Shown: positions 21,899 to 31,074, counted from the stretch's first letter. The stretch is 64,000 nucleotides of DNA from an uncultured Burkholderiales bacterium (GCA_903896615.1 CAITYM010000036.1:50893-114892); one strand, 5' to 3'. A program made the numbers and translations. The notes: a model not told the origin generated them from the letters alone.

Positions 21899-22846
21899 AT
21901 GTATCACCCCTTAAAGTTATCCAATAGCGAATTCGTCTGCATTCGCAATCAAAACTATCATGTACGGGTCTGGGGAGACCCTAAGAGGATCTACAAAACC
22001 AAACCCCTGGTTTTATTGCACGGTTGGATGGATGTAAGTGCATCATTTCAATTCTTAGTAGATGCATTCAACACTGAACGGCTAATCATCGCACCCGATT
22101 GGCGCGGTTTTGGCCTAACGACAAGTAATTTACTAAAAGGTGAAGCACAGGATCACTTCGTTTTTGCAGATTACTTAGGGGATCTCGAGTTTTTGTTAGA
22201 TCATTATTTCCAAGATCAGCCCATTGACTTGCTAGGTCACAGCATGGGCGCTAATATTTGTATGCTGTACGCAGGCATTAGGCCTGCGAGGATCAATAAG
22301 CTGATCAACCTCGAGGGTTTTGGCATGCCAAAAACTCGCCCTTCACAGGCGCCTACTCGCTACGTCAAGTGGCTGGATGAGTTAAAGCAACTCTACAACG
22401 GAGAGATTAAACTAAAGACCTACGATAGCAGCGAAGCGGTCGCAAAAAGGTTACTCAAAAATAACCCGAGAATCTCAAATGACAAGGCACTTTGGTTGGC
22501 CATGCATTGGGCTCGTGAGGAACCTAAGACAAGCCAAACCGTGGACTCTACTGGGACTTGGCATCTCCTTGGATCGCCAGCACACAAGATCACTAGTGCA
22601 AATCTGTATAACGTAGAGGAGACACGTGAAGTTCACCGCCGCATTACTGCTCCCTTACTGTGCGTTACAGCAGAAGAGGACAGTTTAAAGAAATGGTTTG
22701 GTGAACAGTACAAAATGGATGAGTTCTATGAGCGTATGACAGCAGTCTCAAGCATCACTTACCATCAAATCAAAAACACAGGTCATATGCTTCACCACGA
22801 CCAACCTGAAGTACTGGCGCGGCTTATAGACTCTTTTTTGACCTAG
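21899..22846 (+). CDS. Alpha/beta-fold hydrolase
   Basis: 315 residues, no signal peptide. Oxyanion block LLHGWMD at 39-45, nucleophile elbow GHSMGAN with Ser115, acid candidate in CVTAEEDS, and catalytic His in NTGHMLHHDQP near the C-terminus. The overall order matches the serine hydrolase / epoxide hydrolase-like group; the substrate is unknown. The PDWRGFGLT segment is typical of esterase- and dehalogenase-type members. The next gene on the same strand starts 85 bp downstream, so they may be cotranscribed. Confidence 0.88.
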   Translation: MYHPLKLSNSEFVCIRNQNYHVRVWGDPKRIYKTKPLVLLHGWMDVSASFQFLVDAFNTERLIIAPDWRGFGLTTSNLLKGEAQDHFVFADYLGDLEFLLDHYFQDQPIDLLGHSMGANICMLYAGIRPARINKLINLEGFGMPKTRPSQAPTRYVKWLDELKQLYNGEIKLKTYDSSEAVAKRLLKNNPRISNDKALWLAMHWAREEPKTSQTVDSTGTWHLLGSPAHKITSANLYNVEETREVHRRITAPLLCVTAEEDSLKKWFGEQYKMDEFYERMTAVSSITYHQIKNTGHMLHHDQPEVLARLIDSFLT

Positions 22847-22931
22847 AACAGACGAGCAAAATCTTTTAAGTCGTCAACCCAAATCACCCCAAAATCACTG
22901 CTCTGAGAGTCTCGAACTTAACACACCCTAT

Positions 22932-24209
22932 ATGCAAACTCTTGATCGTAACGATACCAACACTTTTGATGCAGTCATCTTAGGCGGGGGTGCTGCGGGT
23001 CTTTTTTGCGCGGGCGTCAGTGCCTCGCGCGGCCTTAAAGTACTGGTTATTGATCACGGTGACAAATTGGCTGAAAAAATCCGTATCTCTGGTGGTGGGC
23101 GTTGTAACTTTACCAACAAGAACATGGACCCGCGCACGCCTCACAAATATTTTATTGGCGAGAATCCTCAATTTTGCAGAAGCGCATTATCAAAATATAC
23201 GCCTGATGATTTCCTAGTCCTACTTGATCGCTACGGCATCGCATATCATGAAAAACACAAAGGCCAACTCTTTTGTGATCACTCGGCACAAGACATTATT
23301 GATGTTTTGATTAAAGAATGCACGAATAGCGTTAACGGGACTACCGAGATCCGTAACCCATGCAAAGTATTGCAAGTCGAACACATCAATTACGCCAAAA
23401 CAGATAATCCGAATGCGCAGGCTTATTACCGTCTCACAACCCATCAAGCTACAGTCAAATGTAGATCTCTAATTGTTGCAACGGGTGGACTCTCAATTCC
23501 CCAAATTGGCGCTAGTGATTTCGGATACTCCATAGCTAAACAATTTAATTTGCCCGTAGTCCCAACTCGACCCGCTCTTGTACCCCTCACCTTCTCTGGT
23601 GAGACTTGGGCACCCTACGCACACCTTAGCGGACTATCCTTGCCTGTAGTCATAGGTACGGGCCATAAAAAATCACGCATAGAGTTTGCTGAGGATCTAC
23701 TTTTCACACACCGCGGGCTCTCAGGGCCGGCAGTTCTGCAAATATCGAGTTACTGGGATCCCTCAGACTCAATTGATGTGAATTTAAATCCGGATCATGA
23801 TTTAAATGATGTTTTTCTGCAAACCAAAAAAACATCCAAAAAACTACTCATCAATGAACTATCAAATTGGGTTCCTAACCGCCTAGCTCAGGCCTGGACT
23901 GATCAAAAAACAACACTAAATCATCCCATTAATCAAGTTGCGGATCAAGCGCTTACTGAACTTGCTCACAGCCTGCAACACTGGGAAATAAAGCCTGCAG
24001 GTACTGAAGGATACAAAAAAGCAGAAGTGACGGCCGGCGGCGTTAGTACTAAAGAATTATCCCAACAGACCATGGAGTCCTCTCAAAAGGGGCTTTATTT
24101 CATTGGGGAGGTGGTGGATATAACTGGGTGGCTAGGGGGATACAACTTTCAGTGGGCCTGGTCTAGTGGCTTTGCCTGTGCTCAAAGCCTGCCACCCATC
24201 GGCGAATAA
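22932..24209 (+). CDS. NAD(P)/FAD-dependent oxidoreductase, YhiN/HI0933 family
   Basis: 425 residues. The N-terminal Rossmann motif AVILGGGAAGLFCAGVSASRG binds FAD, followed by the family block EKIRISGGGRCNFTNKN; further blocks are LIVATGGLSIPQIGASDFGYSIAKQF and FTHRGLSGPAVLQISSYW, and the C-terminal FAD block EVVDITGWLGGYNFQWAWSSG. This matches HI0933/YhiN, close to BaiN flavoproteins. The reaction is unknown in most bacteria. The highly conserved AEVTAGGVS segment is present. It ends 189 bp before rpsU, which has its own promoter candidate. Confidence 0.92.
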   Translation: MQTLDRNDTNTFDAVILGGGAAGLFCAGVSASRGLKVLVIDHGDKLAEKIRISGGGRCNFTNKNMDPRTPHKYFIGENPQFCRSALSKYTPDDFLVLLDRYGIAYHEKHKGQLFCDHSAQDIIDVLIKECTNSVNGTTEIRNPCKVLQVEHINYAKTDNPNAQAYYRLTTHQATVKCRSLIVATGGLSIPQIGASDFGYSIAKQFNLPVVPTRPALVPLTFSGETWAPYAHLSGLSLPVVIGTGHKKSRIEFAEDLLFTHRGLSGPAVLQISSYWDPSDSIDVNLNPDHDLNDVFLQTKKTSKKLLINELSNWVPNRLAQAWTDQKTTLNHPINQVADQALTELAHSLQHWEIKPAGTEGYKKAEVTAGGVSTKELSQQTMESSQKGLYFIGEVVDITGWLGGYNFQWAWSSGFACAQSLPPIGE

Positions 24210-24264
24210 CCCGATTCTGTATTAGTTTATGGGAAGTCACGGTAAATAAATGATGCATTGGGGT

Positions 24265-24270
24265 TATAAT
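24265..24270 (+). promoter_or_regulatory. Putative -10 box of rpsU
   Basis: A perfect TATAAT lies 129 bp before the rpsU ATG, with no recognisable -35 at normal spacing. If used, transcription would start near 24277 and produce a leader of about 120 nt. Confidence 0.4.
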
Positions 24271-24291
24271 TTAAGGCTAATTTGGCTAATC

Positions 24292-24320
24292 CCCCAACGG
24301 CCGCACAAAAGTAGTTGGGG
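24292..24320 (+). promoter_or_regulatory. Hairpin in the rpsU leader
   Basis: CCCCAAC (24292-24298) pairs perfectly with GTTGGGG (24314-24320) around a 15-nt loop. It lies near the predicted 5' end of the rpsU mRNA and has no T-tract, so it is not an ordinary terminator. Just before it the unit GGCTAATT/GGCTAAT is repeated in tandem (24275-24290). A role in S21 autoregulation is only a guess. Confidence 0.4.
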
Positions 24321-24398
24321 TATCAATCGCAGTCATTGCTTCGAGGCTCTTCGATCTACCTCGTTAAGGTGATTTGCACAATTTGAAAACTTCAGTTA

Positions 24399-24611
24399 AT
24401 GACAACCATTCGATTAAAAGAGAACGAGCCCTTTGACGTTGCACTTCGCCGTTTCAAGCGTACCATTGAAAAATTGGGTTTGCTAACAGAACTAAGAGCT
24501 CGCGAGTTTTACGAGAAGCCAACTGCTGAGCGAAAGCGTAAAAAAGCAGCCGCTGTGAAACGCCATTACAAGCGCGTGCGCAGTATGCAATTGCCTAAGA
24601 AAATGTATTAA
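24399..24611 (+). CDS. rpsU: 30S ribosomal protein S21
   Basis: 70 residues, very basic, the normal betaproteobacterial length. [20 protein letters not shown] and the following [25 protein letters not shown] are the invariant S21 blocks. S21 sits near the 3' end of 16S rRNA on the 30S platform and helps mRNA docking. No Shine-Dalgarno sequence is seen within 15 nt of the ATG; the nearest purine run (AAGGTGAT, 24366-24373) is about 25 nt away. rpsU-yqeY order is standard, but dnaG and rpoD, which often follow, are absent. Confidence 0.98.
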   Translation: MTTIRLKENEPFDVALRRFKRTIEKLGLLTELRAREFYEKPTAERKRKKAAAVKRHYKRVRSMQLPKKMY

Positions 24612-24645
24612 TACAGCTGCTAATTAAATAGCTTCTTAGAGTAAC

Positions 24646-24680
24646 AAGGCTCGCACGGGTATTAACCGAGCGGGCCTTTT
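24646..24680 (+). terminator. Intrinsic terminator after rpsU
   Basis: AAGG-CTCG (24646-24653) pairs with CGAG (24667-24670) and CCTT, with a CGGG bulge, and is followed by a T-rich run (CCTTTTTCTTT, 24675-24685). Position 35 bp after the rpsU stop and the T-tract support a terminator that limits read-through into yqeY; the stem is imperfect. Confidence 0.55.
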
Positions 24681-24736
24681 TCTTTAAAGTCATCCATTTT
24701 GTTAAAAGCCTACCAACCAATTATTGCGGAGTATCA

Positions 24737-25180
24737 ATGAGTTTAAAAGATCAAATCACAGAGGATATGAAAAATGCCATGAGGGCAAAAGATACGCAAA
24801 AGTTGGGAACGATACGACTTTTGCAAGCCGCTATAAAGCAAAGGGAAGTTGATGAGCGAATCACACTCGATGACGCTGCTGTCATCTCTATTGTTGATAA
24901 ATTAATCAAACAGCGCAAGGACTCCGTTGCCGCGTACACCAGCGCAGGTAGACAAGATCTTGCAGATCAAGAAACATTGGAGATGGCTATTCTTGAAGCC
25001 TATCTTCCCCAACGAATGAGCCCAGAGGAAATCACTGCCGCAGTCAAAGCATTGGTTGTGGAGTTAGGTGCTAGTGGTGCTGCGGATATGGGTAAGGTTA
25101 TGGGAGCTGCAAAAACACGCTTTACGGGCAAAGCAGAGATGGGACTCGTGAGCGCGGCTGTAAAGGCAGCGTTGAGTTAA
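24737..25180 (+). CDS. yqeY: GatB/YqeY domain protein
   Basis: 147 residues, entirely alpha-helical. SLKDQITEDMKNAMRAKDTQKLGTIRLL begins the YqeY domain; RKDSVAAYTSAGRQDLADQE and LEAYLPQRMSPEEI are conserved, and the end GKVMGAAKTRFTGKAEMG is the tRNA-binding tail resembling that of the GatB subunit of Asp/Glu-tRNA amidotransferase. The cellular role is not known; the rpsU neighbour and the GatB-like tail point to translation. It ends 70 bp before the convergent pmbA stop. Confidence 0.93.
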   Translation: MSLKDQITEDMKNAMRAKDTQKLGTIRLLQAAIKQREVDERITLDDAAVISIVDKLIKQRKDSVAAYTSAGRQDLADQETLEMAILEAYLPQRMSPEEITAAVKALVVELGASGAADMGKVMGAAKTRFTGKAEMGLVSAAVKAALS

Positions 25181-25208
25181 TTGGAGCAGGCTCCCTATTT
25201 AGAGTGGG

Positions 25209-25239
25209 GCGTTAGGCGTTAGGCCTTAGGCCTTAGGCC
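25209..25239. repeat. Four tandem heptamers between yqeY and pmbA
   Basis: GCGTTAG GCGTTAG GCCTTAG GCCTTAG, four seven-base units at 25209-25236 followed by GCCC, in the convergent intergenic gap. The last two units create nested palindromes (GGCCTTAGGCC-like). Probably slipped-strand expansion; no function seen. Confidence 0.7.
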
Positions 25240-25250
25240 CAGATCCATAA

Positions 25251-26684
25251 TCAGGCCGAGCCTGCGACCTTCATTTTATTGATGAGTACCGAACCTATGG
25301 TCTTAGCACCGTAGTTGTATGCATCCGCTCCAACTGCGGCAATGCCTTTGTACATATCAAGCAAGTTACCAGCAATCGTGATTTCTTGAACAGGGAATGC
25401 TATTTCTCCCTTTTCTACCCAAAATCCGCTTGCACCCCTGGAGTAATCTCCTGTCACTGAATTTACCCCTTGACCCATAAGCTCAATTACGAAAAGACCA
25501 GTCCCAAGCTTTTTGAGCATCTCACCTAAATCATCCCCTGCACGGGTGAGCTTGGAGCTTAAGATTAAATTATGGGAGCCGCCAGCATTACCAGTCGTCT
25601 TCATGCCAAGTTTTCGGGCTGAATAGGTACTCAAAAAATACCCTCCAATTCTTCCCGAGTCAATGACGTGTCTTGCTTGAGTAATAACTCCCTCATCATC
25701 AAAGGGTGAGCTGCCTTTGCCGCGCAAAACAAATGGGTCCTCGTAGACGTTAATATGCTCTGGTAGTACTTGTTTGCCAAGTGAGTCCAACAAGAAACTA
25801 CTCTTTCGGTAAAGTGCGCCCCCACTGATAGCCTGTATTAAATGCCCAAGTAAGCCTGCGGCCAATGGAGCCTCAAAAAGAACAGGGCAACTTGTCGTAG
25901 GAATTTTACGTGCATGCAAACGACTAAGTGATCGCTCTGCTGCGTAGCGCCCTACACTCTGCGCCGAAGCCAAGTCCTGGGCTGAGCGCATCGAACTGTA
26001 CCAAGAGTCCCTTTGCATCTCATCGCCCTCTCCTGCGATTGGAGCAACCGATAAGCTATGGCGAGAACTGGCGTAGCCACCCCTGAAGCCATTGGTATGT
26101 GCACTAAAAAAATGACTTTGCTGAGCCGATACTGCAGCACCCTCACTGTTAGAGATCAAAGGACTTGTCTCAAACGCCGCCGCCTCACAACTTAAGGCCA
26201 ACTCTAAAGCTCCTGCACTGTCGATAGCCCAGGGGTGAAATAAATCTAAGTCCCTGTGATGGGTCGCAATATGCTCAGCCTCTGGCAGACCCGCCACAGG
26301 GTCTTCCGCCGTAAATTTAGCAATATCGTAAGCAGCTTGAACCGTTCGCTGTATCGCAGCATCAGAATAGTCTGAAGTGCTTGCATTTCCTCTTCGCTTT
26401 CCCACATAAACCGTAACGCCCAAAGACTTATCTCTGTTACGTTCAACGTTCTCAAGCTCTCCTTTGCGCACAGAGACACTCAACCCACACCCCTCCGAGG
26501 CTTCTGCTGCAGCGTCACTGGCTCCTAATTTTTTTGCGTGTGCAAGCGCTTTATTCACCAACTCTTCAAACTGTTCACGGCTGTGACTAAATCCACTATG
26601 CAGGTCATCCCCAGACTTTGAAATGTTTGAGGCTTGTCCTATTGGCGCGCCCGTGTGAGAGGATTTATAAAGTTGAGAGGACAT
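25251..26684 (-). CDS. pmbA: Metalloprotease subunit PmbA (TldE)
   Basis: 477 residues from the ATG at 26684 (MSSQLYKSSHTG); an in-frame start 17 codons upstream looks non-native. PmbA/TldE partners TldD, which carries the zinc HExxxH site; as expected none is seen here. Conserved blocks: ASDAAAEASEGCGLSVSVRKGELENVE, TVYVGKRRGNASTSDYS, LFHPWA, and the C-terminal GKQVLP...GGSHNL and VNSVTGDYSRGASGFWVEKGE. TldD/TldE degrade or process peptides such as microcin precursors and the antitoxin CcdA in E. coli. Divergent from darP, as in E. coli. Confidence 0.95.
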   Translation of the reverse strand: MSSQLYKSSHTGAPIGQASNISKSGDDLHSGFSHSREQFEELVNKALAHAKKLGASDAAAEASEGCGLSVSVRKGELENVERNRDKSLGVTVYVGKRRGNASTSDYSDAAIQRTVQAAYDIAKFTAEDPVAGLPEAEHIATHHRDLDLFHPWAIDSAGALELALSCEAAAFETSPLISNSEGAAVSAQQSHFFSAHTNGFRGGYASSRHSLSVAPIAGEGDEMQRDSWYSSMRSAQDLASAQSVGRYAAERSLSRLHARKIPTTSCPVLFEAPLAAGLLGHLIQAISGGALYRKSSFLLDSLGKQVLPEHINVYEDPFVLRGKGSSPFDDEGVITQARHVIDSGRIGGYFLSTYSARKLGMKTTGNAGGSHNLILSSKLTRAGDDLGEMLKKLGTGLFVIELMGQGVNSVTGDYSRGASGFWVEKGEIAFPVQEITIAGNLLDMYKGIAAVGADAYNYGAKTIGSVLINKMKVAGSA

Positions 26685-26840
26685 AATGGTTAACCAAAAA
26701 TCAAGATGAACAAAAAGGGCCTTACAAAAGACCAAGCGGAGAAAAAGTTACTCAAACCCCTATAGGCTTGAGCGCTATTGTCGCTCATTGGCGATATATG
26801 ATACTAGGGTGCATAGAACCCCTTAAAAAAAGACAGAGCA

Positions 26841-27500
26841 ATGGCTAAGAAACTAAAAAAAGGTTATTTTGTCAGAGGCCAATTTGTAGCCGAGGGCAGT
26901 GAATTGGACTTGGAACTCAAGCGTGAATTGAAGGGAACGGACTCCCTTAGCAAGACCGATCTCAAACGCGAAAGCTCGGAACTTCAAACTTTGGGGGAGT
27001 CACTCCTTACGCTAAGGCAAGACTTGGTGGACAAACTGAGCTCAGCGGGTCACTTACCCGAGATCTTGATTGAGGCGGTGGAGCAGGCTAAGAAAATTAC
27101 CAACTTTGAGGGAAAAAGGCGCCAACTTCAGTATGTAGGCAAGCTCATGCGTAAATTAGACGAAGAGGATGTTCAAGTTCTTCGCGCGAGCCTAGAGGAA
27201 CAAGAATCGGGCAGTGTTCATGAAACACAAATGCTTCACCTCGCAGAAACTTGGCGTGAACGCCTCCTCCAAGATGACGCTACGCTAGAGCAGTGGCATT
27301 TATCTCACCCCAGTTGCGATCTGCAAGAACTCAGAGCGCTCATTCGACAAGCCCGCAGAGACAACAAAACGCAACCAAGCGACATATCCAAAGGACTTGT
27401 TCAAAGACAAGGCAAAGCCTACAGAGAATTGTTTCAAATGCTCAAGGAACACCTTGTAACTGAAACAAGTCATGAAACTAAGAACACTACTGAGGATTAA
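26841..27500 (+). CDS. darP: Ribosome biogenesis factor DarP (YjgA, DUF615)
   Basis: 219 residues, charged and helical. The N-terminal third is basic and variable; the DUF615 core holds LKRESSELQTLGESLLTLRQDLVDKL, IKTFEGKRRQLQYVGKLMRKLD-like KKITNFEGKRRQLQYVGKLM, and LQELRALIRQARRDN. DarP binds late 50S precursors and aids assembly of the peptidyl-transferase centre in E. coli. TTGTCG (26778-26783) and GATACT (26800-26805) with a 16 bp spacer make a weak candidate promoter. Conserved divergent neighbour of pmbA; mog follows 4 bp after its stop. Confidence 0.94.
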   Translation: MAKKLKKGYFVRGQFVAEGSELDLELKRELKGTDSLSKTDLKRESSELQTLGESLLTLRQDLVDKLSSAGHLPEILIEAVEQAKKITNFEGKRRQLQYVGKLMRKLDEEDVQVLRASLEEQESGSVHETQMLHLAETWRERLLQDDATLEQWHLSHPSCDLQELRALIRQARRDNKTQPSDISKGLVQRQGKAYRELFQMLKEHLVTETSHETKNTTED

Positions 27501-27504
27501 AAAA

Positions 27505-28110
27505 ATGGATCCAACTCAAGATCAACTCGATACCGTAAGAATTGGCTTGCTCTCAATAAGTGACCGTGCCAGCTCAGGCATTTATGAAGACAAGGGAGTG
27601 CCAGCACTTAGGACATGGTTAGAAAAGGCATTAATCAATCCGCTCATTTTTGAAAGCCGTTTAATTGCAGATGAGCAAGCACTCATAGAGAAAAACTTGA
27701 TCGAGCTGGTAGACGCAGGATGCGCTTTAATTCTTACCACCGGTGGGACCGGACCAGCACTCAGGGACGTTACGCCAGAGGCCACTGTAGCTGTGGCTCA
27801 CAAAGTCATGCCGGGATTTGGGGAACAAATGCGCCAAATTAGCTTGAACTTTGTACCCACAGCGATTTTGTCTCGACAAACAGCGGTTATTCGTGACAAA
27901 AGTCTTATTATTAATCTACCAGGTCAACCCAAGTCTATTGAAGAAACACTTACAGGACTTAGAGGCGAACACGGTGAGGTAGTTGCTCAGGGCATATTCT
28001 CTGCAGTGCCGTATTGCATCGATTTAATAGGCGGCCCCTACTTGGAGACTGTGGAAGATGTTTGTAAAGCCTTCCGACCCAAAAACGCAATCAGAAAATC
28101 AAACCACTAA
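27505..28110 (+). CDS. mog: Molybdopterin adenylyltransferase
   Basis: Activates molybdopterin by adenylylation before molybdate insertion. 201 residues from the ATG at 27505, preceded by TGAGGAT; a longer in-frame start lies inside darP and is less likely. Conserved MogA/MoaB blocks: IGLLSISDRASSGIYEDKGVPAL, LILTTGGTGPALRDVTPEA, GFGEQMRQISL, and the loop NLPGQPKSIEETL. The substrate-binding TTGGTGPALRD motif favours MogA over MoaB-like forms. It follows darP by 4 bp and its stop overlaps that of the convergent bactofilin gene. Confidence 0.92.
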   Translation: MDPTQDQLDTVRIGLLSISDRASSGIYEDKGVPALRTWLEKALINPLIFESRLIADEQALIEKNLIELVDAGCALILTTGGTGPALRDVTPEATVAVAHKVMPGFGEQMRQISLNFVPTAILSRQTAVIRDKSLIINLPGQPKSIEETLTGLRGEHGEVVAQGIFSAVPYCIDLIGGPYLETVEDVCKAFRPKNAIRKSNH

Positions 28111-28556
28111 TTGTTGCGTTGATTCATATTTCCACGGAACTGACCACCACGCTCAATCTCCAACTCTGAGTAATCCAACTTTCCACTCACGACCCCGGAG
28201 GAGTGAATAATGATGTGGTTCTCACAAGTGACGTCCTCGTGTAATTCGCCTTGGACATCAATTTCTTTGGCTTTCACTTTTCCAGTGATCTGACCAGTTT
28301 TACCGATTTGAAGTGAGTCCGTTGTAACTTCGCCACTCACTTTGCCATTTACGATGGCCATTCCCGGTACAGATATAGAACCTGTGAAAGTAACACCTTC
28401 ACCAATTATTAGATTATTGTTTTCGGAATTTAGGCGTTTGGGTTCAACAGGCATAGGCTCATCTGAACTACTACGCTGGGCTTGTTCACGGATCATTTGA
28501 GATCTGCGTCTTTGCTCTTCAAGTCTATTTCTAAGTTCTAAGTCTTCTTTTGCCAT
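28107..28556 (-). CDS. Bactofilin (polymer-forming cytoskeletal protein)
   Basis: 149 residues from the ATG at 28556, preceded by AGGTGGGG; a GTG four codons upstream is possible. A charged N-terminal tail of about 45 residues with Glu/Arg-rich segments is followed by a DUF583 right-handed beta-helix (about 48-140) with a hydrophobic-glycine repeat, as in LIIGEGVTFTGSISVPGMAIVNGK and ELEIERGGQFRGNM. Bactofilins form nucleotide-independent filaments and scaffold cell-wall or polarity proteins. No peptidase gene (often M23) is adjacent, so the partner is unknown. Its end overlaps the mog stop by 4 bp. Confidence 0.93.
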   Translation of the reverse strand: MAKEDLELRNRLEEQRRRSQMIREQAQRSSSDEPMPVEPKRLNSENNNLIIGEGVTFTGSISVPGMAIVNGKVSGEVTTDSLQIGKTGQITGKVKAKEIDVQGELHEDVTCENHIIIHSSGVVSGKLDYSELEIERGGQFRGNMNQRNN

Positions 28557-28757
28557 AAATTGCCCCACCTATTATTGACATAACTATAGCGCATTTGGAG
28601 TATCTTTTCTAAAACTTGAATAATTTTGTGAGTACAAAAGGGTCGTTTTTAAATTTAAGCCAAAAAGGTCCCCATTAATCCAATTAAAGGAACCCCAAAT
28701 TCACCGGCCCCGTGCAAAGAAATCTTTAAATTACTGTGTTCCCAACCCCTCTCAAAT

Positions 28758-29309
28758 CTAGAGTGGAGAGGACTCAAACTCTGCTTCATGCCTGCGCTTC
28801 ATTAAGCGAAATACCATGAAAACTACCACCGCAAGATTACCCACCAAAACACATGCATTGATGGTGGTTGTGTGCGCGATTAAGTGGCTTACTTCTAGGG
28901 GCAGATACAAAGCGCCCGATAAGGCAGCCAACCACTCTGCCCAAACCCTGTCTTTCCACAAACCGTAGGCTTCAACTAAACGTATGACTGCGTAGAGCAC
29001 AGCAACGAAGAAGATGGAGTAAACGTTGGTGGTTGCGATCCAATTGGCAGTTTCAATTAAGAGTTGTGGATAGTGAGCATCAGGATCTAGGTGGAAATGC
29101 CCTATCAAAGCATAGGCTAATCTCCTAACGTCTTTGTGAGCAAGGGAGAGTAGGCCAAGGCTTGCTGCTACGGCGGCAAAGCCTTTGAACGCCTCAAACA
29201 CGGCAATTGTCAAAAGCGCCCCACGGGACTTGGCGACAACAGAGGGGGTTAATAGCTCCGTTGTGTGCAATTCATCCAAGCCTGAATTAGTGCTTTGAAG
29301 TTCTGTCAT
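28758..29309 (-). CDS. DUF2127 family integral membrane protein
   Basis: 183 residues from the ATG at 29309; a TTG ten codons upstream is also in frame. Four membrane segments can be traced: about AVFEAFKGFAAVAASLGLLSL, VYSIFFVAVLYAVIRLVEAY, AEWLAALSGALYLPLEVSHLI and INACVLVGNLAVVVFMVFRLM, with a soluble loop (HFHLDPDAHYPQ) after the first. This order and the conserved acidic/aromatic pattern match DUF2127. The function is unknown. It reads toward the bactofilin gene after a 201 bp gap and lies downstream of cysE by 107 bp. Confidence 0.83.
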   Translation of the reverse strand: MTELQSTNSGLDELHTTELLTPSVVAKSRGALLTIAVFEAFKGFAAVAASLGLLSLAHKDVRRLAYALIGHFHLDPDAHYPQLLIETANWIATTNVYSIFFVAVLYAVIRLVEAYGLWKDRVWAEWLAALSGALYLPLEVSHLIAHTTTINACVLVGNLAVVVFMVFRLMKRRHEAEFESSPL

Positions 29310-29416
29310 TGAATTTATAGAGCAATGGGGATTGTGCAATAGGTTCGACTTTAATTGATAAGCGCCAACTCACAATGGTACGGGGTAGAGTGATGAACAC
29401 GCTCATGTCAAACAAC

Positions 29417-30181
29417 TCAATCCAGTAGCTTATTTAAACGATCAGACTCGAATTGACTATGCTTTACGCCACTTTGGGGCAACACATCACAAGTGCCGGT
29501 CGAGAGCTTTTGGAGTGTAGCCCACAACAAAGCAATCTGCTCCTCCTGTGACTGAGCGTTATCAATCAAACCACGCAGGGCTTGGCTTACTGGATCATCG
29601 TTTTGGGTGACTCCGTAGGCAGAAAAACCCATCTTAGAGGCAGCTTCCTCGCGGCGAACGTCTGAGGCTTGTTCGATGATTCGAGCTGGATTCCCAACCG
29701 CCGTAGCCCCCTTGGGAACAGGCTTTGTCACAACGGCATTACTCCCGATTCTTGCACCATCACCAACTTCAAAACCACCTAAGACCTTAGCACCTGCACC
29801 CACCACAACATCTTTGCCAAGTGTCGGATGTCGTTTGGTATTTTTGTAAAGACTAGTCCCACCCAGTGTTACCCCCTGGTAGATAGTGCAACCATCCCCA
29901 ATTACTGCGGTCTCCCCAATCACAACCCCCATGGCATGATCAAAGAAAACATTGTCTCCAATGATCGCCGCGGGATGAATCTCAATGCCAGTCAGCCAGC
30001 GCGAGAAATTGGAAATAAAGCGACCAAGCCAGTGCATTTTCAAATGCCAGAGTTTGTGTGCAATGCGGTGAAAAACCAAAGCATGCACCCCTGGATAACA
30101 GGTCAAAACTTCCCACCAACTTCGGGCAGCAGGGTCTCGGTCCAAAATACACCGAATATCAGATCTTAATCTCGTAAACAT
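29417..30181 (-). CDS. cysE: Serine O-acetyltransferase
   Basis: Acetylates L-serine with acetyl-CoA, the committed step of cysteine synthesis. 254 residues. The N-terminal helical part has [24 protein letters not shown] (short-type SAT start, without the ~100-residue N-domain of E. coli CysE), then HRIAHKLW and the left-handed beta-helix [40 protein letters not shown] containing the catalytic Asp/His pair. The C-terminal GNPARI substrate loop is followed by a ~70-residue extension of unknown role. It lies 2 bp after trmJ on the same strand, so they are likely cotranscribed. Confidence 0.95.
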   Translation of the reverse strand: MFTRLRSDIRCILDRDPAARSWWEVLTCYPGVHALVFHRIAHKLWHLKMHWLGRFISNFSRWLTGIEIHPAAIIGDNVFFDHAMGVVIGETAVIGDGCTIYQGVTLGGTSLYKNTKRHPTLGKDVVVGAGAKVLGGFEVGDGARIGSNAVVTKPVPKGATAVGNPARIIEQASDVRREEAASKMGFSAYGVTQNDDPVSQALRGLIDNAQSQEEQIALLWATLQKLSTGTCDVLPQSGVKHSQFESDRLNKLLD

Positions 30182-30183
30182 GT

Positions 30184-31074
30184 TTAGAGTCTATCTTTTT
30201 TTAAATCTAGCGTTTGCACAACGGTCTTTGAGTCTAATTGCTCGGCCTTCCTAGCTTGCTCGGATACTTGAATCATTGCTTTGGCAATGCCGCGAAATAT
30301 ATGGATTTCCTCCATAGTCATTTGTGCCTTGTTAAACAACTGATTGAGTCTGGGCATGAGTTTCTTAGGGGCCAAAGGATTCAAAAAACCTACCGCTTCA
30401 AGCGCAGTTTGCCAGTGTTGCAACAAGCCTCCTAACTGGGATGCATCGGCCAATGCCTCTAAGGCCTCACCCAGCATTTCGGTCTTAGGATCCTTAGCAT
30501 CATTATTAAAACCGCCCAAACACAGTCGCCACTCGTATGCGATCAACTGCACAGCTGCAGCTATATTTAAAGATCCGAAATTAGGATTTGAGGGGATTTG
30601 AAGAGCTACATTGCAACGGTACACATCTTCATTCGTCATCCCAAAGCGTTCTGAACCAAACAAGAAGCCGACCCCTATATGCTGACCCATCGGGGCGATA
30701 ACATCCCCTAGTGCACTTTGATTAGAACTTTGTAACCCAATTTGCCGGCGATTTTGTATATCTTTTATCAAAGACTCTAAATGCCCTCTAGGGGTGCTAG
30801 TCGGCGGGCCAAAGTCACGCGCCGTCATCGCGGTCGCGCAAAGATGAGTCATTCCCTCCAAAGCCTGATCAAGGGTGTCTACGATCCGAGCGCTGTTTAA
30901 CACGTCTAAAGCCCCACTAGCACGTTGAATGGCCTCCTCTTTTCTAAGCACATTTGTCCAGCGCGGGCGTACCAATATCAAATCGTCAAACCCCATTACT
31001 TTCATCGCCCGAGCGACAGCCCCGACATTCCCAGCGTGGGAGGTCTCAATCAAAATAAAACGGGTCTGAATCAC
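30184..31074 (-). CDS. trmJ: tRNA (cytidine/uridine-2'-O-)-methyltransferase TrmJ
   Basis: A SPOUT methyltransferase that 2'-O-methylates position 32 of tRNAs. 296 residues beginning with a GTG at 31074 ([29 protein letters not shown]). SPOUT motifs: [31 protein letters not shown] and the knot-forming [18 protein letters not shown]. The C-terminal part is the helical TrmJ dimer extension. suhB is divergent next door, as in E. coli, and cysE follows 2 bp downstream. Confidence 0.94.
   Translation of the reverse strand: MIQTRFILIETSHAGNVGAVARAMKVMGFDDLILVRPRWTNVLRKEEAIQRASGALDVLNSARIVDTLDQALEGMTHLCATAMTARDFGPPTSTPRGHLESLIKDIQNRRQIGLQSSNQSALGDVIAPMGQHIGVGFLFGSERFGMTNEDVYRCNVALQIPSNPNFGSLNIAAAVQLIAYEWRLCLGGFNNDAKDPKTEMLGEALEALADASQLGGLLQHWQTALEAVGFLNPLAPKKLMPRLNQLFNKAQMTMEEIHIFRGIAKAMIQVSEQARKAEQLDSKTVVQTLDLKKDRL

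Noticed and set aside
25183..25194. GGAG/CTCC hairpin after yqeY as terminator
   Set aside because: Four-pair stem and no T-tract.
28569..28757. 189 bp gap as a small-RNA locus
   Set aside because: No promoter-terminator pair or stable structure seen.
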